A DNA stretch of 25,900 bases, taken from JAYZDB01 sp036338025 (GTDB lineage: Bacteria; Planctomycetota; UBA1135; UBA2386). Position numbers and translations under genes: made by a program. A model generated the notes under the pieces. It did not search any database and was not told the DNA's origin. It saw only the letters and a program-made list of their open reading frames with translations. The stretch lies in the NCBI GenBank assembly GCA_036338025.1, contig JAYZDB010000117.1, positions 1 through 25,900 of the forward strand. Direction: 5' to 3'. Shown one piece after another: positions 7,743-16,887 of this stretch; the stretch's first letter is position 1; each line of letters opens with the position of its first letter.

Positions 7743-8444
7743 ATGGTGACCACCATGATGGAGCATGCGGAACGTGCCAAGGACGTCGCCGGGCAAGCTG
7801 CAGCGCAGATGATCGAATCCGGGATGAAGATCGGTCTCGGAAGTGGTTCGACCTTCCTCCGGTTTCTCGAACATCTAGCCATCCGGGTACGGGACGAAGG
7901 CCTCGAAGTCGTAGGAGTACCAACTAGCGAGGCCACCGCAGCTCGGGCGCGGGAACTCGGAGTCGCGCTCACAACGCTCGAAGAAGTCGAGGTCCTCGAC
8001 CTCGATGTCGACGGTGCAGACGAAATCAACCCCGACAAACACATGATCAAGGGAGGCGGGGCCGCGCTATGCCGCGAGAAAATTGTCGCGGCGGCCTCGC
8101 GCGAGATGGTGGTCTTGGTAGGGGAAGACAAGATGGTCCCAGTGCTTGGCAAGCACTTCCCACTTCCCGTCGAAGTGATGGCCTTTGGATGGCGGCAAGC
8201 CGCGGCACGGATCGCAACATTCGGATGCGACACCCAACTCCGCATGGCAGGTGAACAACCCCTGATCACGGACGGTCACAACTTCATCGTCGACTGCGCC
8301 TTTCCTGAAGGCATTGATGATCCTGCAGCCCTGGAACAGGCGGTCAACAACATCCCCGGTGTTGTCGACAACGGCCTGTTCGTCGGCATGGCTGGCCGTG
8401 TTCTGGTCGGCAACGACCAAGGCAACGTACGACTAATCCAGTAA
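7743..8444 (+). CDS. rpiA: Ribose-5-phosphate isomerase A
   Basis: Interconverts ribose 5-phosphate and ribulose 5-phosphate in the non-oxidative pentose phosphate pathway; cytosolic. The 233-residue protein has all RpiA hallmarks: phosphate-binding GLGSGST (31-37), the acidic motif DVDGADE (88-94) with the two catalytic-region Asp residues, KGGGAALCREK (103-113) with the catalytic Glu, and the C-terminal NNIPGVVDNGLF. In-frame ATGs at 7743, 7755 and 7758 are possible starts, and none has a clear Shine-Dalgarno site, so the first few residues are uncertain. The gene is divergent from feoB and separated from sixA by only 5 bases, suggesting an rpiA-sixA-lipoprotein transcription unit. Confidence 0.95.
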   Translation: MVTTMMEHAERAKDVAGQAAAQMIESGMKIGLGSGSTFLRFLEHLAIRVRDEGLEVVGVPTSEATAARARELGVALTTLEEVEVLDLDVDGADEINPDKHMIKGGGAALCREKIVAAASREMVVLVGEDKMVPVLGKHFPLPVEVMAFGWRQAAARIATFGCDTQLRMAGEQPLITDGHNFIVDCAFPEGIDDPAALEQAVNNIPGVVDNGLFVGMAGRVLVGNDQGNVRLIQ

Positions 8445-8449
8445 TTCCC

Positions 8450-8953
8450 ATGCGAGTGTTTCTCCTAAGACACGGTGAAGCCGTGGATCCATCTCCCGAC
8501 GAGGCCTTGAACGATGACGCCCGCGAACTCACGCCCCACGGCATCGAAAACCTCACCAAGGCGTGCTCGACCTATGCGCGCATCATTGGTACCCCCCGGA
8601 CAATTCTGCACAGTCCGCTGACCCGCGCGCAGCAGAGCGCGGCCATTCTCGAAGAGGCGCTCTCGGACAAAGTCACGATGGAAGAGGTGCCGGAGTTGCG
8701 TCCGAACGGTCGCGCAAACCGGGTGGTCGAGCTTCTTCAGGAAGATTTTCTGACACATTCGCAGGACGTCGTGCTGGTCGGTCACGAACCGCTCCTCGGC
8801 GACCTTCTCGGCTTGCTCAGCACGGGCAACGATCGACTGGGAATCCCCATGGGCAAGGGCATGCTCGCTGCGATTCGCTTCAGCGACCCGAGAGTGATGA
8901 TCGGTCGACTGATTACATTGTTGAACCAGGACATGGCAGCTGTCCTGGAATAG
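8450..8953 (+). CDS. sixA: SixA-type phosphohistidine phosphatase (histidine phosphatase superfamily)
   Basis: Small single-domain histidine phosphatase that removes phosphate from phosphohistidine in SixA proteins that have been characterised. The 167-residue length fits. The catalytic RHGE motif is at 7-10 (His 8 is the phospho-acceptor), the second Arg is in SPLTRAQQSA (55-64), and the second catalytic His is in VGHEPLLGDLL (110-120). The start ATG lies 5 bases after the rpiA stop, so translation is probably coupled. Its substrate here is unknown: SixA acts on the HPt domain of ArcB or on PTS proteins in E. coli, and neither is in this window. Assignment to the SixA subgroup rather than another small phosphatase rests on length and motif spacing. 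Confidence 0.9.
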   Translation: MRVFLLRHGEAVDPSPDEALNDDARELTPHGIENLTKACSTYARIIGTPRTILHSPLTRAQQSAAILEEALSDKVTMEEVPELRPNGRANRVVELLQEDFLTHSQDVVLVGHEPLLGDLLGLLSTGNDRLGIPMGKGMLAAIRFSDPRVMIGRLITLLNQDMAAVLE

Positions 8954-8975
8954 CGCCGGCCAGAATCCCCAGACC

Positions 8976-10658
8976 ATGACACGCCCCATGAGATTCGCGA
9001 GGACCCACGAACTCCTATCGACCAGCGGAATGTTGGTCGCCCTCGCCCTCAGCGGGTGCAGCGACGACCCCGAGACCGCGGCCGCCAATGAGCAGTATCC
9101 GTTCGCGACTGCGCCGAGAACGCAACAGACCGTCCACCCGGACATCGTCAAGCTCATCCCCCGTACCGCGTCAGGGCTCATACACGTACCCACCCCGGAA
9201 CAACTTCGCAGCAAACTCACCCCCATCGCGAAATCAATCGCGCCGGGCCTGGACAAACTCATCGACATCGTCCCGATGGTCAGCCAGTTTGGATTGCGCC
9301 CACGCGACCTCGACCTGCAAAGACCCGGCGCGGTGGTACTGCTCACCCTGCCGATGGTCGGCGGCTCGCTCCCGATGTTGGTACTCCCGGTCAAGAACGC
9401 CGAAGATGCTGCGGATCTGGTCGAGGGTAAAGCAACGGTCTCGGGCCAGCACCTGGCGATCGGCATTGGGGAGGCACCGAAACTGGCCCGCAAGCCTTCC
9501 CCGCTCGCAGATGCGTTCCCGTCTGGCGACATTGCCATTCGCTTGAATCTTCTTCGGGCCCTGCAACCGTTCCGAGAACTGATCAACAAGTCCCTGAGTC
9601 CCGAATCCCTCGCCAAACAAGACGGCGACGTCACGCTGGACGCCGCCTCACTCCAGCAGATGGTGGTTGTCTTGGACGGCATCAAGGGCCTGCTCGGGAC
9701 CGCCCGCATCCTCGATATCGCGGCCTCGCTCGACCAGGGTTCGGTAGATCTCGATATCACCCTCGAGGTCGCAAAGGGCAGTTCCTGGGATCAGGGCAGC
9801 ACAATGCCGAGTGGTGAGTTGGTGCATTTTGCGCGCTCTCTGCCAGTCGAAGACTCCTCGATCGTCGTCCTCAGTACGCCCGTGTGGTCAAAGTGGATGA
9901 ATGCGTTCCAGGGGGTCTACCAGGACCAGGCGAATCGCATGAAACCCGCCCAAGGCCAGGCGTTTGCCGGCATGGTCAACCACACCAAGAGGATCTACGA
10001 CATGCTCGATGTCGGAGTGGCGGCCGCCCTGAAGTTCGGGTCAGACGGGTTGCGAGCTGCTGCGATTTTTGCCTCAGACACCCCACAGTCGCTGGTCGAA
10101 CAGTTTTCGCTCATATGCGACCAACTCGATCCGCAGTCCACCGCCACACCCATCGACACCAAAACCGGGTCCGCGTCTCTCACACAAAGGTCTGTCACCG
10201 TCAATCCCAAGGACCTGGTCGGGTTCGCGGAGAGCTTGCAGCTGCCCGCTAACGTAGGACAGAGTTTCGCCAGCGTGCTAAGCAAGCTCCTCGGCGACCA
10301 GCAACTTGATCTCGCTGTCGGCGTTGAGGGCAAACGCCTGGGGATTCTCTGCGGTAACACGACACACGCATCCACCACCATGTTCGACGCCCTTCGGTCC
10401 GGTGGGGATACAACCACCGGTCTACTCGCCGGGGTTCTGTCGAGGCTCCACGCGACTCCACAACTCCTGTTTGCCTGCGACGTACGCCAAACCCTCCGCG
10501 ACATCCGCCCGAGCCTGACCGAGGAACTGCAGAAGGACTTTCCGATCGTTTCAGAGGGAGACCCTGTCGTCGTCTGGTTTTCGATGTCCTCGAGCGGCAG
10601 GCGTTACGAGGTCCAACTGCACGTCGACCTGACGGAGCTTCTCGCTCTGTTCAGGTAG
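8976..10658 (+). CDS. Large lipoprotein of unknown function
   Basis: A 560-residue protein with a lipoprotein signal: a hydrophobic stretch then LSGC, with Cys 28 as the predicted lipidation site. The mature part is soluble-looking and begins with a segment of the type VKLIPRTASGLIHVPTPEQL, followed by alternating hydrophobic helices and strands such as PGAVVLLTLPMVGG and LPMLVLPVKNAEDAADLV. The opening and the 'value of a per-model score' type beta strands recall large planctomycete and cyanobacterial proteins of the DUF3352 kind, but the resemblance is weak and I do not assign it. It starts 22 bases after sixA and is probably in the rpiA-sixA operon. A small GC hairpin follows the stop. Export and lipid anchoring are inferred from the lipobox. 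Confidence 0.75.
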   Translation: MTRPMRFARTHELLSTSGMLVALALSGCSDDPETAAANEQYPFATAPRTQQTVHPDIVKLIPRTASGLIHVPTPEQLRSKLTPIAKSIAPGLDKLIDIVPMVSQFGLRPRDLDLQRPGAVVLLTLPMVGGSLPMLVLPVKNAEDAADLVEGKATVSGQHLAIGIGEAPKLARKPSPLADAFPSGDIAIRLNLLRALQPFRELINKSLSPESLAKQDGDVTLDAASLQQMVVVLDGIKGLLGTARILDIAASLDQGSVDLDITLEVAKGSSWDQGSTMPSGELVHFARSLPVEDSSIVVLSTPVWSKWMNAFQGVYQDQANRMKPAQGQAFAGMVNHTKRIYDMLDVGVAAALKFGSDGLRAAAIFASDTPQSLVEQFSLICDQLDPQSTATPIDTKTGSASLTQRSVTVNPKDLVGFAESLQLPANVGQSFASVLSKLLGDQQLDLAVGVEGKRLGILCGNTTHASTTMFDALRSGGDTTTGLLAGVLSRLHATPQLLFACDVRQTLRDIRPSLTEELQKDFPIVSEGDPVVVWFSMSSSGRRYEVQLHVDLTELLALFR

Positions 10659-10667
10659 GACTCCCTG

Positions 10668-10691
10668 AACCCCGTGGGGTTATTTCTTCTT
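10668..10691 (+). terminator. Probable intrinsic terminator after the lipoprotein gene
   Basis: AACCCC-GT-GGGGTT (10668-10681) is a perfect hairpin ten bases after the lipoprotein stop, followed on the plus strand by ATTTCTTCTT, a T-rich tract. It overlaps the stop codon of the convergent gene. The short stem and interrupted T-run make it a weak to moderate candidate. Confidence 0.5.
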
Positions 10692-13600
10692 GAGCAGTGT
10701 CTTGCCACCCGTCTTTGTACCGGCCCGGTCAGTCTTCGCGGGCGGCACTATCGGGACAAGCACCATGTCTTTCAGATCTCGGTCCACAACAACGATGGAC
10801 TGGGGAATCTCGAGTCGTCGTGGCGGGCCGTTAAAATCAGGGACGACGACCATCGCCTTGTAGGTGCCCGGGAGTAAGCCTCGGATCCTGAATTTGCCGT
10901 CCTTGCGAACACCACCACTGCCCGTCGTGAGGTCGTAATCTGTACGAAACTGTAGATACTTCCAGGCTCGCGGCGATTCCCTGTCCACGACGGACAGGTC
11001 CACGCGACCCGACACCGAGTAGACCTTCTGGAGATTGATACTCAAGCCACCCAAGACACCACCTGCCTGCACCTCAATGCCCGTGATAGCTCCATAGCCA
11101 CTGCGGCGGTCCTTGACCTCCAGACGGTACGTCCCCAGGGGCAGGCTATCGAACTCGAAGCGTCCTTGCTGATCCGTGAGCACGAAGTCCTCCGAGGACC
11201 GAGGTTGCGCCTTCTCCGACACTCCAGCTGTACGGCCTTTCGCCTTGACCTGCACAGCAACTGCCGGCGCTCCAGCGCTCGATCGTACAAATCCGGAGAC
11301 GCGCCCGGTCGAGACATCGATATCAAGAACGACATCCGTACCCTCCTCAACTGTAATCTGATCGCGCCAGAGATGGCTCTGCATCCGCATGTCCAACACA
11401 TCCGCAGTCGCGGGATCCCGCACCGAGATCTGCAATGTCCCAATGGGAACCTGGCCAAAATCGAATCGCCCATTCGCGTCAGCGGTCACGCCATGCCGAG
11501 CCTTGCCTCGACCAGTCACCATCAGCCCTTTGCCCGGACGACCATTGAGAAGCACCATCCCGCTAACCTGCGCGGAGGGCCCTTCAACGGTCTTGGGCGG
11601 CTTGATCGCTTCGAGCTCTACATAGACTGGTTGTCCGGGTTCGATCACGATGTCCTTGGTGACGTCTTCGCTCATGAGGCGTGCACGCATCATGAAACCG
11701 ATCATGCCGCCCGGCGAAGTCATCGCCTTGAGCGATCGGATCACGCGCAGGCGATACCGACCCGGGCGCAATCCGCGAGAATGGAAGTCGCCATCCAGGT
11801 TCGGGACCGTCATCTTCGGCAGGTCGGGCATCGCACCACGAACACCCGCTCGACGGCGCGGTTCGAGCATGATGCTCCACTTGCCCGGCGGCGGGGGGCG
11901 CCCGCTCTCTGTCAATCGCCCAAGCAGTTCACCGGGTGGCTCCATGCGGATGATGACCGGTTCTGAGGCCGGCAGTGTTACCTGGGCATGGGCGTATCCG
12001 AAGGCTGGGTGGCTTGCCGACAGCCTGACCTGTCCAGCCTGGCCTTCACGGATTTCCAGGCGCCCATCCCCACCGGTCTCACCGGCGACGATCGGCATCT
12101 CCATCAGTCGCTCTCCGCCTTTAGGCCGTGGACTACTCTGAATGAACACGCGGGCCCGACGAACCGGCACGTCTTCACTGTCGAGAACGACAACAGAAAA
12201 CCGTGACTCGGGATTGAGAGTGATCTCACCCTTGGAGTTGGCCGAGATCTTGAAGTCCAGCTTGGAGGCTCCGTGCCCTGCAGCACAAACAGCAAGGGTA
12301 TAGTCGCCAGCGATCAGGTCCTTGATCCGATAGATGCCGTCTTCGACCTGGGTCACGCGGCCTTTCAAATCAAGCCATTGGATGAAGCCCAGTGCCGCCG
12401 CATCCAACGGAGTGCCGTCCATCGATGACATCAGCTTGAATTCAGGCTTGATGATCTTGTTTCCGACCGCGCTGGTAATCGTGAGGTCGAAATGATGGCG
12501 GCTCGGCAGTTGGATGACTACGTCAGCCGCGACGTTGGCCGGGGTGCCAACGACCCAAGGATGACTCTTGCTGCGTCGCGCCGCGACCGTGATCTTGCCG
12601 GCCGGAATGCCCGCAAGGTAGATCTCACCTTTCGAGTCCGTGTGTCCAGCGCGCATCGCAAAGTCCACCGGGAAGAGGATCATCGTGGCTCCGATGAGGA
12701 CCTCAGCATTTGCCACGGGTTCTTCATCGGTATCGATGACCTTGACGAATGCCTCCTCCCCTTCACTCATCCTGATGTCGCCCACATCTCGCTCGGCTCC
12801 GACCTTGACCTTCACGCCCTTGCGCGTGCGCGGAACCAGGCCGGTCTTCTTGAACGCCATCACGTTCTCTCCCGGCTGCACCCCAGCGAGACGAAACCGC
12901 CCATCCGACATCGTCACGGTCTGCGGACGCACAATCATGTCGTAGTAGCGCGGCACGAAACCGGGCATCTCGACAACCCCCGGCTTCTCCCCGTATCTGA
13001 CGATCACAGCACCCTCCGGATCGAACCGCTCGATCGGCGCGAGCTCAAAGATGGAGCTTGGGATGTCCATGGCGCGTACCGTGACACCCGCCACGCCGCG
13101 ATTGGAACGATCCACGACACGCCCGACGATGACGCCCAACTGCTTGAGCATGATGTCGCCGAGATCGACGATCTCCCCGGGGCCCGGCAGTCGTTCAATC
13201 GGACGGGTCAGGCGGGTGTCGCCCTCGGCGTCGGCCTCCAGGATGTAGAAAGAGTGCGGCCAGACCCCGGTCACCAGGAATTGCCCTTCCTCATCCGACT
13301 CGGCCTCGTGGGTCTCGACCTTCGGGCGCGCCAGGGTATCACCCTCAGCAAACAGTCCCGGATTCTGGATGACCTCGGCATCGAGGCGGTAGAACCGGAC
13401 TACCCGAGCCGTCATCGGTCGGCGACGCTCGTCGACCAGGCGGCCCCTGAAGCCAGAAAGAGCCGCCACATACTCAGCGTCAAGATCCGCCAGCGCGTTG
13501 CGGCCGGCACCAGGCTCCAGGTCGAGATCGCCAGTCCCGCGGCCGTTCCCGGCGCCAATCTGGGCAGTTCCCAACTCGCCTGCCGCCCCGTGCACGTCAG

Positions 13601-13712
13601 CCCCGAGGCCGCCAGCCGCGACCGGACCGGAGTCAAACCAAAACAGCCAGCAGGCCAGCAGCCCGGCCAACGCGGTCGGAATCACGAGAAAGCCGATCTT
13701 TCGAGCAGTCAT
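10680..13712 (-). CDS. Giant membrane-anchored carboxypeptidase-regulatory-like domain protein
   Basis: A 1010-residue protein with an N-terminal membrane anchor (about 5-26), a Gly/Ala-rich flexible linker (about 28-75) and a long array of beta-sandwich domains. Repeated CarboxypepD_reg cues are GVIVGRVVDRSNRGVAGVTV; SDGRFRLAGVQPGE; LLGRLTESGRPPP; VSGMVLLNGRPGKGLMVTG with ANGRFDFGQVPIGTLQISV; VSGFVRSSAGAPAVAVQVKA with QGRFEFDSLPLGTYRLEV; and a last one ending DGKFRIRGLLPGTYKAMVV. The tail is strongly basic (ends TLLKKK). No catalytic motif is visible; such stacks usually act as rigid spacers or binding surfaces outside the membrane. The ATG at 13712 is preferred over the TTG one codon before it. 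The gene is alone, convergent with the lipoprotein and divergent from the sulfatase. Domain number (at least six) is estimated by eye. Confidence 0.88.
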   Translation of the reverse strand: MTARKIGFLVIPTALAGLLACWLFWFDSGPVAAGGLGADVHGAAGELGTAQIGAGNGRGTGDLDLEPGAGRNALADLDAEYVAALSGFRGRLVDERRRPMTARVVRFYRLDAEVIQNPGLFAEGDTLARPKVETHEAESDEEGQFLVTGVWPHSFYILEADAEGDTRLTRPIERLPGPGEIVDLGDIMLKQLGVIVGRVVDRSNRGVAGVTVRAMDIPSSIFELAPIERFDPEGAVIVRYGEKPGVVEMPGFVPRYYDMIVRPQTVTMSDGRFRLAGVQPGENVMAFKKTGLVPRTRKGVKVKVGAERDVGDIRMSEGEEAFVKVIDTDEEPVANAEVLIGATMILFPVDFAMRAGHTDSKGEIYLAGIPAGKITVAARRSKSHPWVVGTPANVAADVVIQLPSRHHFDLTITSAVGNKIIKPEFKLMSSMDGTPLDAAALGFIQWLDLKGRVTQVEDGIYRIKDLIAGDYTLAVCAAGHGASKLDFKISANSKGEITLNPESRFSVVVLDSEDVPVRRARVFIQSSPRPKGGERLMEMPIVAGETGGDGRLEIREGQAGQVRLSASHPAFGYAHAQVTLPASEPVIIRMEPPGELLGRLTESGRPPPPGKWSIMLEPRRRAGVRGAMPDLPKMTVPNLDGDFHSRGLRPGRYRLRVIRSLKAMTSPGGMIGFMMRARLMSEDVTKDIVIEPGQPVYVELEAIKPPKTVEGPSAQVSGMVLLNGRPGKGLMVTGRGKARHGVTADANGRFDFGQVPIGTLQISVRDPATADVLDMRMQSHLWRDQITVEEGTDVVLDIDVSTGRVSGFVRSSAGAPAVAVQVKAKGRTAGVSEKAQPRSSEDFVLTDQQGRFEFDSLPLGTYRLEVKDRRSGYGAITGIEVQAGGVLGGLSINLQKVYSVSGRVDLSVVDRESPRAWKYLQFRTDYDLTTGSGGVRKDGKFRIRGLLPGTYKAMVVVPDFNGPPRRLEIPQSIVVVDRDLKDMVLVPIVPPAKTDRAGTKTGGKTLLKKK

Positions 13713-13960
13713 CAAGGGCTGATTGTTCTGGTGGGACGAGTCGAGTCAGGCCCCAACTCTCGTATTGGCGGTGAGAAATGCCGCCGCCAGGTTCTTGTCC
13801 CTGTGTGGACGATTCTCCCGCCAGGTAGTTGCCGGTATTCTGCGGTCGAAAAGATTCTACGGACCCTGGGCCGGAGTATAGCGGTCAGCCGTATCTCCTG
13901 CGCCCAAGACCACCCGCCCCCCCTTCACCCACACACCGTCCCGCCGACGCCCTCACATCC
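13713..13960. other. Divergent intergenic region, beta-sandwich gene and sulfatase
   Basis: About 250 bases that must carry promoters for both flanking genes. The only structure I see is a short hairpin, GGCGG-(9)-CCGCC at 13767-13785. I cannot place convincing -35/-10 elements or operators. The sulfatase-side end is C-rich and pyrimidine-biased, with no Shine-Dalgarno site before the ATG at 13961. Confidence 0.4.
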
Positions 13961-15763
13961 ATGAAGGTCGCAATCCCAGCTGGCGGTTTCGCTTCCCGCC
14001 GCCTGCGCCGTTGCAGGAATAGCGCCCTGACCGCCCTCATCGCGCTGTGCACGGGTTGCGAATCGACCTCGACCGGGCAGCTGGTCGAGCCACCAAACGT
14101 CATCCTGATCATGACCGACGATCAGGGCTACGGAGACTTCGGCTTCCACGGCAATCCCGTCCTGCGCACTCCCCATCTCGACGCAATGGCAGGGCGCGGG
14201 GCGCGACTCGCGAACTTCCACGTCCACGGCGTGTGCACACCGACACGCGCCGCGCTGATGACCGGACGCCATCCGCAGCGCACTCGCGCCTTCGACACAT
14301 TCATCGGCCGCGCCATGATGGACCCGAACGAGACCACGGTCGCCGAGGTCATGCAGGGCGCGGGCTATGCCACTGGGATCTTCGGCAAGTGGCACCTGGG
14401 CGACTGCTATCCGATGCGCGCCATGGACCAGGGATTCGAAGAAGCGCTGGTGCATCTCGGTGGCGGGATCGGGCAATCCTCCGACCCGGTTGGCGGTGAG
14501 GGCAAGTACACCGATCCCATCCTGCATCACAACGGCAAGCCGGTCGCGACAAAGGGCTACTGCACCGACGTCTACTTCGATGCAGCGATCGATTGGATGA
14601 AGGCCGAAGTATCCAAAGGCCAACCGTTCTTCACCTACCTCGCGACCAATGCTCCGCACGGCCCATTCCACGACGTGCCACGGGAGCTGTACAACCACTA
14701 CAAGAAAGTTGATCTCTCACACGCCCGGTTCCCGCAGGACAAGGGCGCCAAGCTAACCAGCAGGCAAAACCTGGATAAGGAGGCGCGTATCTACGCGATG
14801 GTCGAGAATATCGACCAGAACATCGGCAAGCTCTTCAAGGCGCTCGATGAACTGGGGGTCACCAAGGACACCCTGGTCATCTTCCTGATCGACAACGGTC
14901 CCAACACCCGGCGCTATCTGGCAGGCTTTCGCGGCCAAAAAAACCGTGTCTACGAGGGCGGTGTCCGCAGCCCCTTGATCGCCCACTGGCCGGGGCGACT
15001 GCTGCCGGGTGTAGCCTCGGACCGGGTGTGCGCACACTACGATCTCATGCCAACGATCCTGGAAGCCTGCGGGGTCAAGAAACCCAAGGGCCTCGACGGC
15101 CGTAGCCTGTGGCCCCTGCTTGAACGGCGGGCCACCGAGTGGCCGGAGCGGGCCATCTTCATCCAGCACCACCGCGGCGATCTGCCCGTTCGTCATCACA
15201 ATTTCGTGGTGCGGACGCAGCGGTACAAGCTGGTCAACCCCACGGGCTTCCACAATGAGATCTCGAAGGCGAAACCGATGTTCGAGCTCTACGACATGGA
15301 CGCCGATCCCTACGAACTGCACGACATCGCCACCAAGAAGCCCGGGACACTCGCCCATTTGCGTGGTCTCTACGAGCGGTGGTTCGACGACATCATGCAG
15401 ACCCCCGGTATCGGCGCTCCCCCAGCGATCCATCTCGGGGCCCAACAGGCCCCACGCGTGGTATTGACCCGGCAGGACATGAAGCGCGTACGCCGTAAGG
15501 GCTGGGGCTACATGGGCTACTGGCTCGTCGACGTCGTCGGACCCGGTCCGTTTCGGCTGAACATCCGGCCGCACGGCAAAGCCCTGCCGAGCCGGGTTCA
15601 TGTCAAGATCGGTGACGCAAGCTGGGCACAGCCATGGGGCACAAGCAAGACCAAGACGCTATTGTTGGACCGCCTGCCCCGTGGCACACAGAAGCTGGAA
15701 GTCGATGTCACGGTCCAAGGCAAACGGGCCGCTGCATACCAGGTCGAGGTTCGCACTGAGTAG
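13961..15763 (+). CDS. Exported Cys-type sulfatase
   Basis: Hydrolyses sulfate esters, probably of sulfated sugars, outside the cytoplasm. The 600-residue protein starts with a basic, hydrophobic export signal; the stretch ends LCTGC, so it may be lipidated, though the lipobox is not canonical. The metal-site motif MTDDQGYGD is at 51-59, the formylglycine motif CTPTRAALMTGR at 92-103 (Cys 92 would be converted by a formylglycine-generating enzyme not found here), GKWHLGD at 142-148, APHGP at 231-235, DNGPNT at 311-316 and the substrate-site Lys in FRGQKNRVYEGG at 323-334. The last 110 residues form an extra beta-rich region beyond the usual sulfatase core. The start ATG is the one that gives the export signal; the frame is open upstream but not signal-like. 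Substrate unknown. The ThuA-like gene follows after 56 bases. Confidence 0.95.
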   Translation: MKVAIPAGGFASRRLRRCRNSALTALIALCTGCESTSTGQLVEPPNVILIMTDDQGYGDFGFHGNPVLRTPHLDAMAGRGARLANFHVHGVCTPTRAALMTGRHPQRTRAFDTFIGRAMMDPNETTVAEVMQGAGYATGIFGKWHLGDCYPMRAMDQGFEEALVHLGGGIGQSSDPVGGEGKYTDPILHHNGKPVATKGYCTDVYFDAAIDWMKAEVSKGQPFFTYLATNAPHGPFHDVPRELYNHYKKVDLSHARFPQDKGAKLTSRQNLDKEARIYAMVENIDQNIGKLFKALDELGVTKDTLVIFLIDNGPNTRRYLAGFRGQKNRVYEGGVRSPLIAHWPGRLLPGVASDRVCAHYDLMPTILEACGVKKPKGLDGRSLWPLLERRATEWPERAIFIQHHRGDLPVRHHNFVVRTQRYKLVNPTGFHNEISKAKPMFELYDMDADPYELHDIATKKPGTLAHLRGLYERWFDDIMQTPGIGAPPAIHLGAQQAPRVVLTRQDMKRVRRKGWGYMGYWLVDVVGPGPFRLNIRPHGKALPSRVHVKIGDASWAQPWGTSKTKTLLLDRLPRGTQKLEVDVTVQGKRAAAYQVEVRTE

Positions 15764-15819
15764 ACTCTGAGCAACCAGACCACCCCCCATCTCACAGTCC
15801 TACGCCTCTGAGTTTCCCC

Positions 15820-16875
15820 ATGAAGCGCTATCTCACTACCACCCTCCTCGCTGGCATCTCTCTGGTCCAGTTCAGCCCTGCGCAAGCCCAGGCCGCGGAC
15901 TCCACCGCCAAGCAACCCGAGCACTACGTCATCTACGAGCCCACCGGGACGCCCAAGGGCAAGTACATCGTCTTCGTCACCGGGGATGAGGAATACCGTT
16001 CGGAGCAGGGCATGCCTCAGCTCGCCAAGATCCTGGCCAGGCACCATGGGTTCCGTTGCTCCGTGCATTTTGCAGTCGACAAGAAGACCGGTGAGATCAA
16101 CCCGAATGTGCGCGACAACATCCCGGGCCTCGAGAACTTGAAAGGCGCCGACCTGATGGTCATCTTCACGCGGTTCCGCAACCTTCCCGACCAGCAGATG
16201 CAGCACATCGTGGAATACACCGAATCAGGCAAGCCGATCATCGGCCTGCGGACCGCGACCCATGCGTTCAACATCGGCGACAAGAAGAGCAAGTACTGGC
16301 ACTACACCCACCGCAACAACAAGTGGAAAGGCGGTTTTGGCGAACAGGTCCTTGGCGAACGCTGGGTCAACCACCACGGCGGCCACGGTAGCCAGAGCAG
16401 CCGCGGTCTTCCCGCCGAGGGAATGGAAGACCATCCGATCCTCCGCGGCATCGCACCGAAGTCAATCTGGGACCCCTCCGACGTCTACGGGGTACGGCTA
16501 CCCATGCAAAAGGGCATCCAACCCCTGGTGATGGGACAGGTCCTCTCAGGGATGAAACCCGATGACGAACCCCTGAAGGCCAAGGAAGGTGCCAAGCGCG
16601 ACAAGAACAACCCGATGATGCCAGTCGCCTGGCTGAAGACCTGGTCACCCTCCAAAGACAAGCAGGCGCGGGTCTTCACCACGACCTTGGGTACATCACA
16701 AGGCTTCACGGCCGAAGGAACCAGGCGTCTGCTCGTCAACGCATGCTACTGGGCGCTCGGGATGGAGGAGCTCATCGCCGAGAAGGCCAAAGTCGGCATC
16801 GTCGGCGAGTACAAGCCCACGAGGTTCGGGTTCAACAAGTTCACCAAGGGCGTGAAACCAGCGGACCACAGGTAG
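15820..16875 (+). CDS. Secreted ThuA-like domain protein
   Basis: A 351-residue protein with a signal peptide (about 1-25, likely cleavage after AQAQA) and a ThuA-like fold, related to class I glutamine amidotransferases but lacking the cysteine nucleophile triad. The pattern is typical: KGKYIVFVTGDEEYRSEQGM, then HHGFRCSVHFAVD, GADLMVIFTRFRNLPDQQ, GKPIIGLRTATHAF and a C-terminal RVFTTTLGTSQGF with LLVNACYWALGMEE. In planctomycetes such proteins often lie beside sulfatases and glycan-degradation genes, as here, and are thought to take part in sugar catabolism (thuA is a trehalose-utilisation gene). The exact reaction is unknown. It follows the sulfatase on the same strand and converges on wecB with only 12 bases between stops. 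Confidence 0.88.
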   Translation: MKRYLTTTLLAGISLVQFSPAQAQAADSTAKQPEHYVIYEPTGTPKGKYIVFVTGDEEYRSEQGMPQLAKILARHHGFRCSVHFAVDKKTGEINPNVRDNIPGLENLKGADLMVIFTRFRNLPDQQMQHIVEYTESGKPIIGLRTATHAFNIGDKKSKYWHYTHRNNKWKGGFGEQVLGERWVNHHGGHGSQSSRGLPAEGMEDHPILRGIAPKSIWDPSDVYGVRLPMQKGIQPLVMGQVLSGMKPDDEPLKAKEGAKRDKNNPMMPVAWLKTWSPSKDKQARVFTTTLGTSQGFTAEGTRRLLVNACYWALGMEELIAEKAKVGIVGEYKPTRFGFNKFTKGVKPADHR

Positions 16876-16887
16876 CCGGCAGAGCTC

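Noticed and set aside
8465..9760. 431-residue open frame on the minus strand across sixA and the lipoprotein
   Set aside because: Antisense to two genes with clear motifs; composition is that of a high-GC shadow frame.
12492..13964. 490-residue open frame on the plus strand, antisense to the giant beta-sandwich gene
   Set aside because: Rich in Arg, His and Asp with no domain pattern, signal or motif; typical shadow of a GC-rich gene. The minus-strand frame has clear repeats and an anchor.
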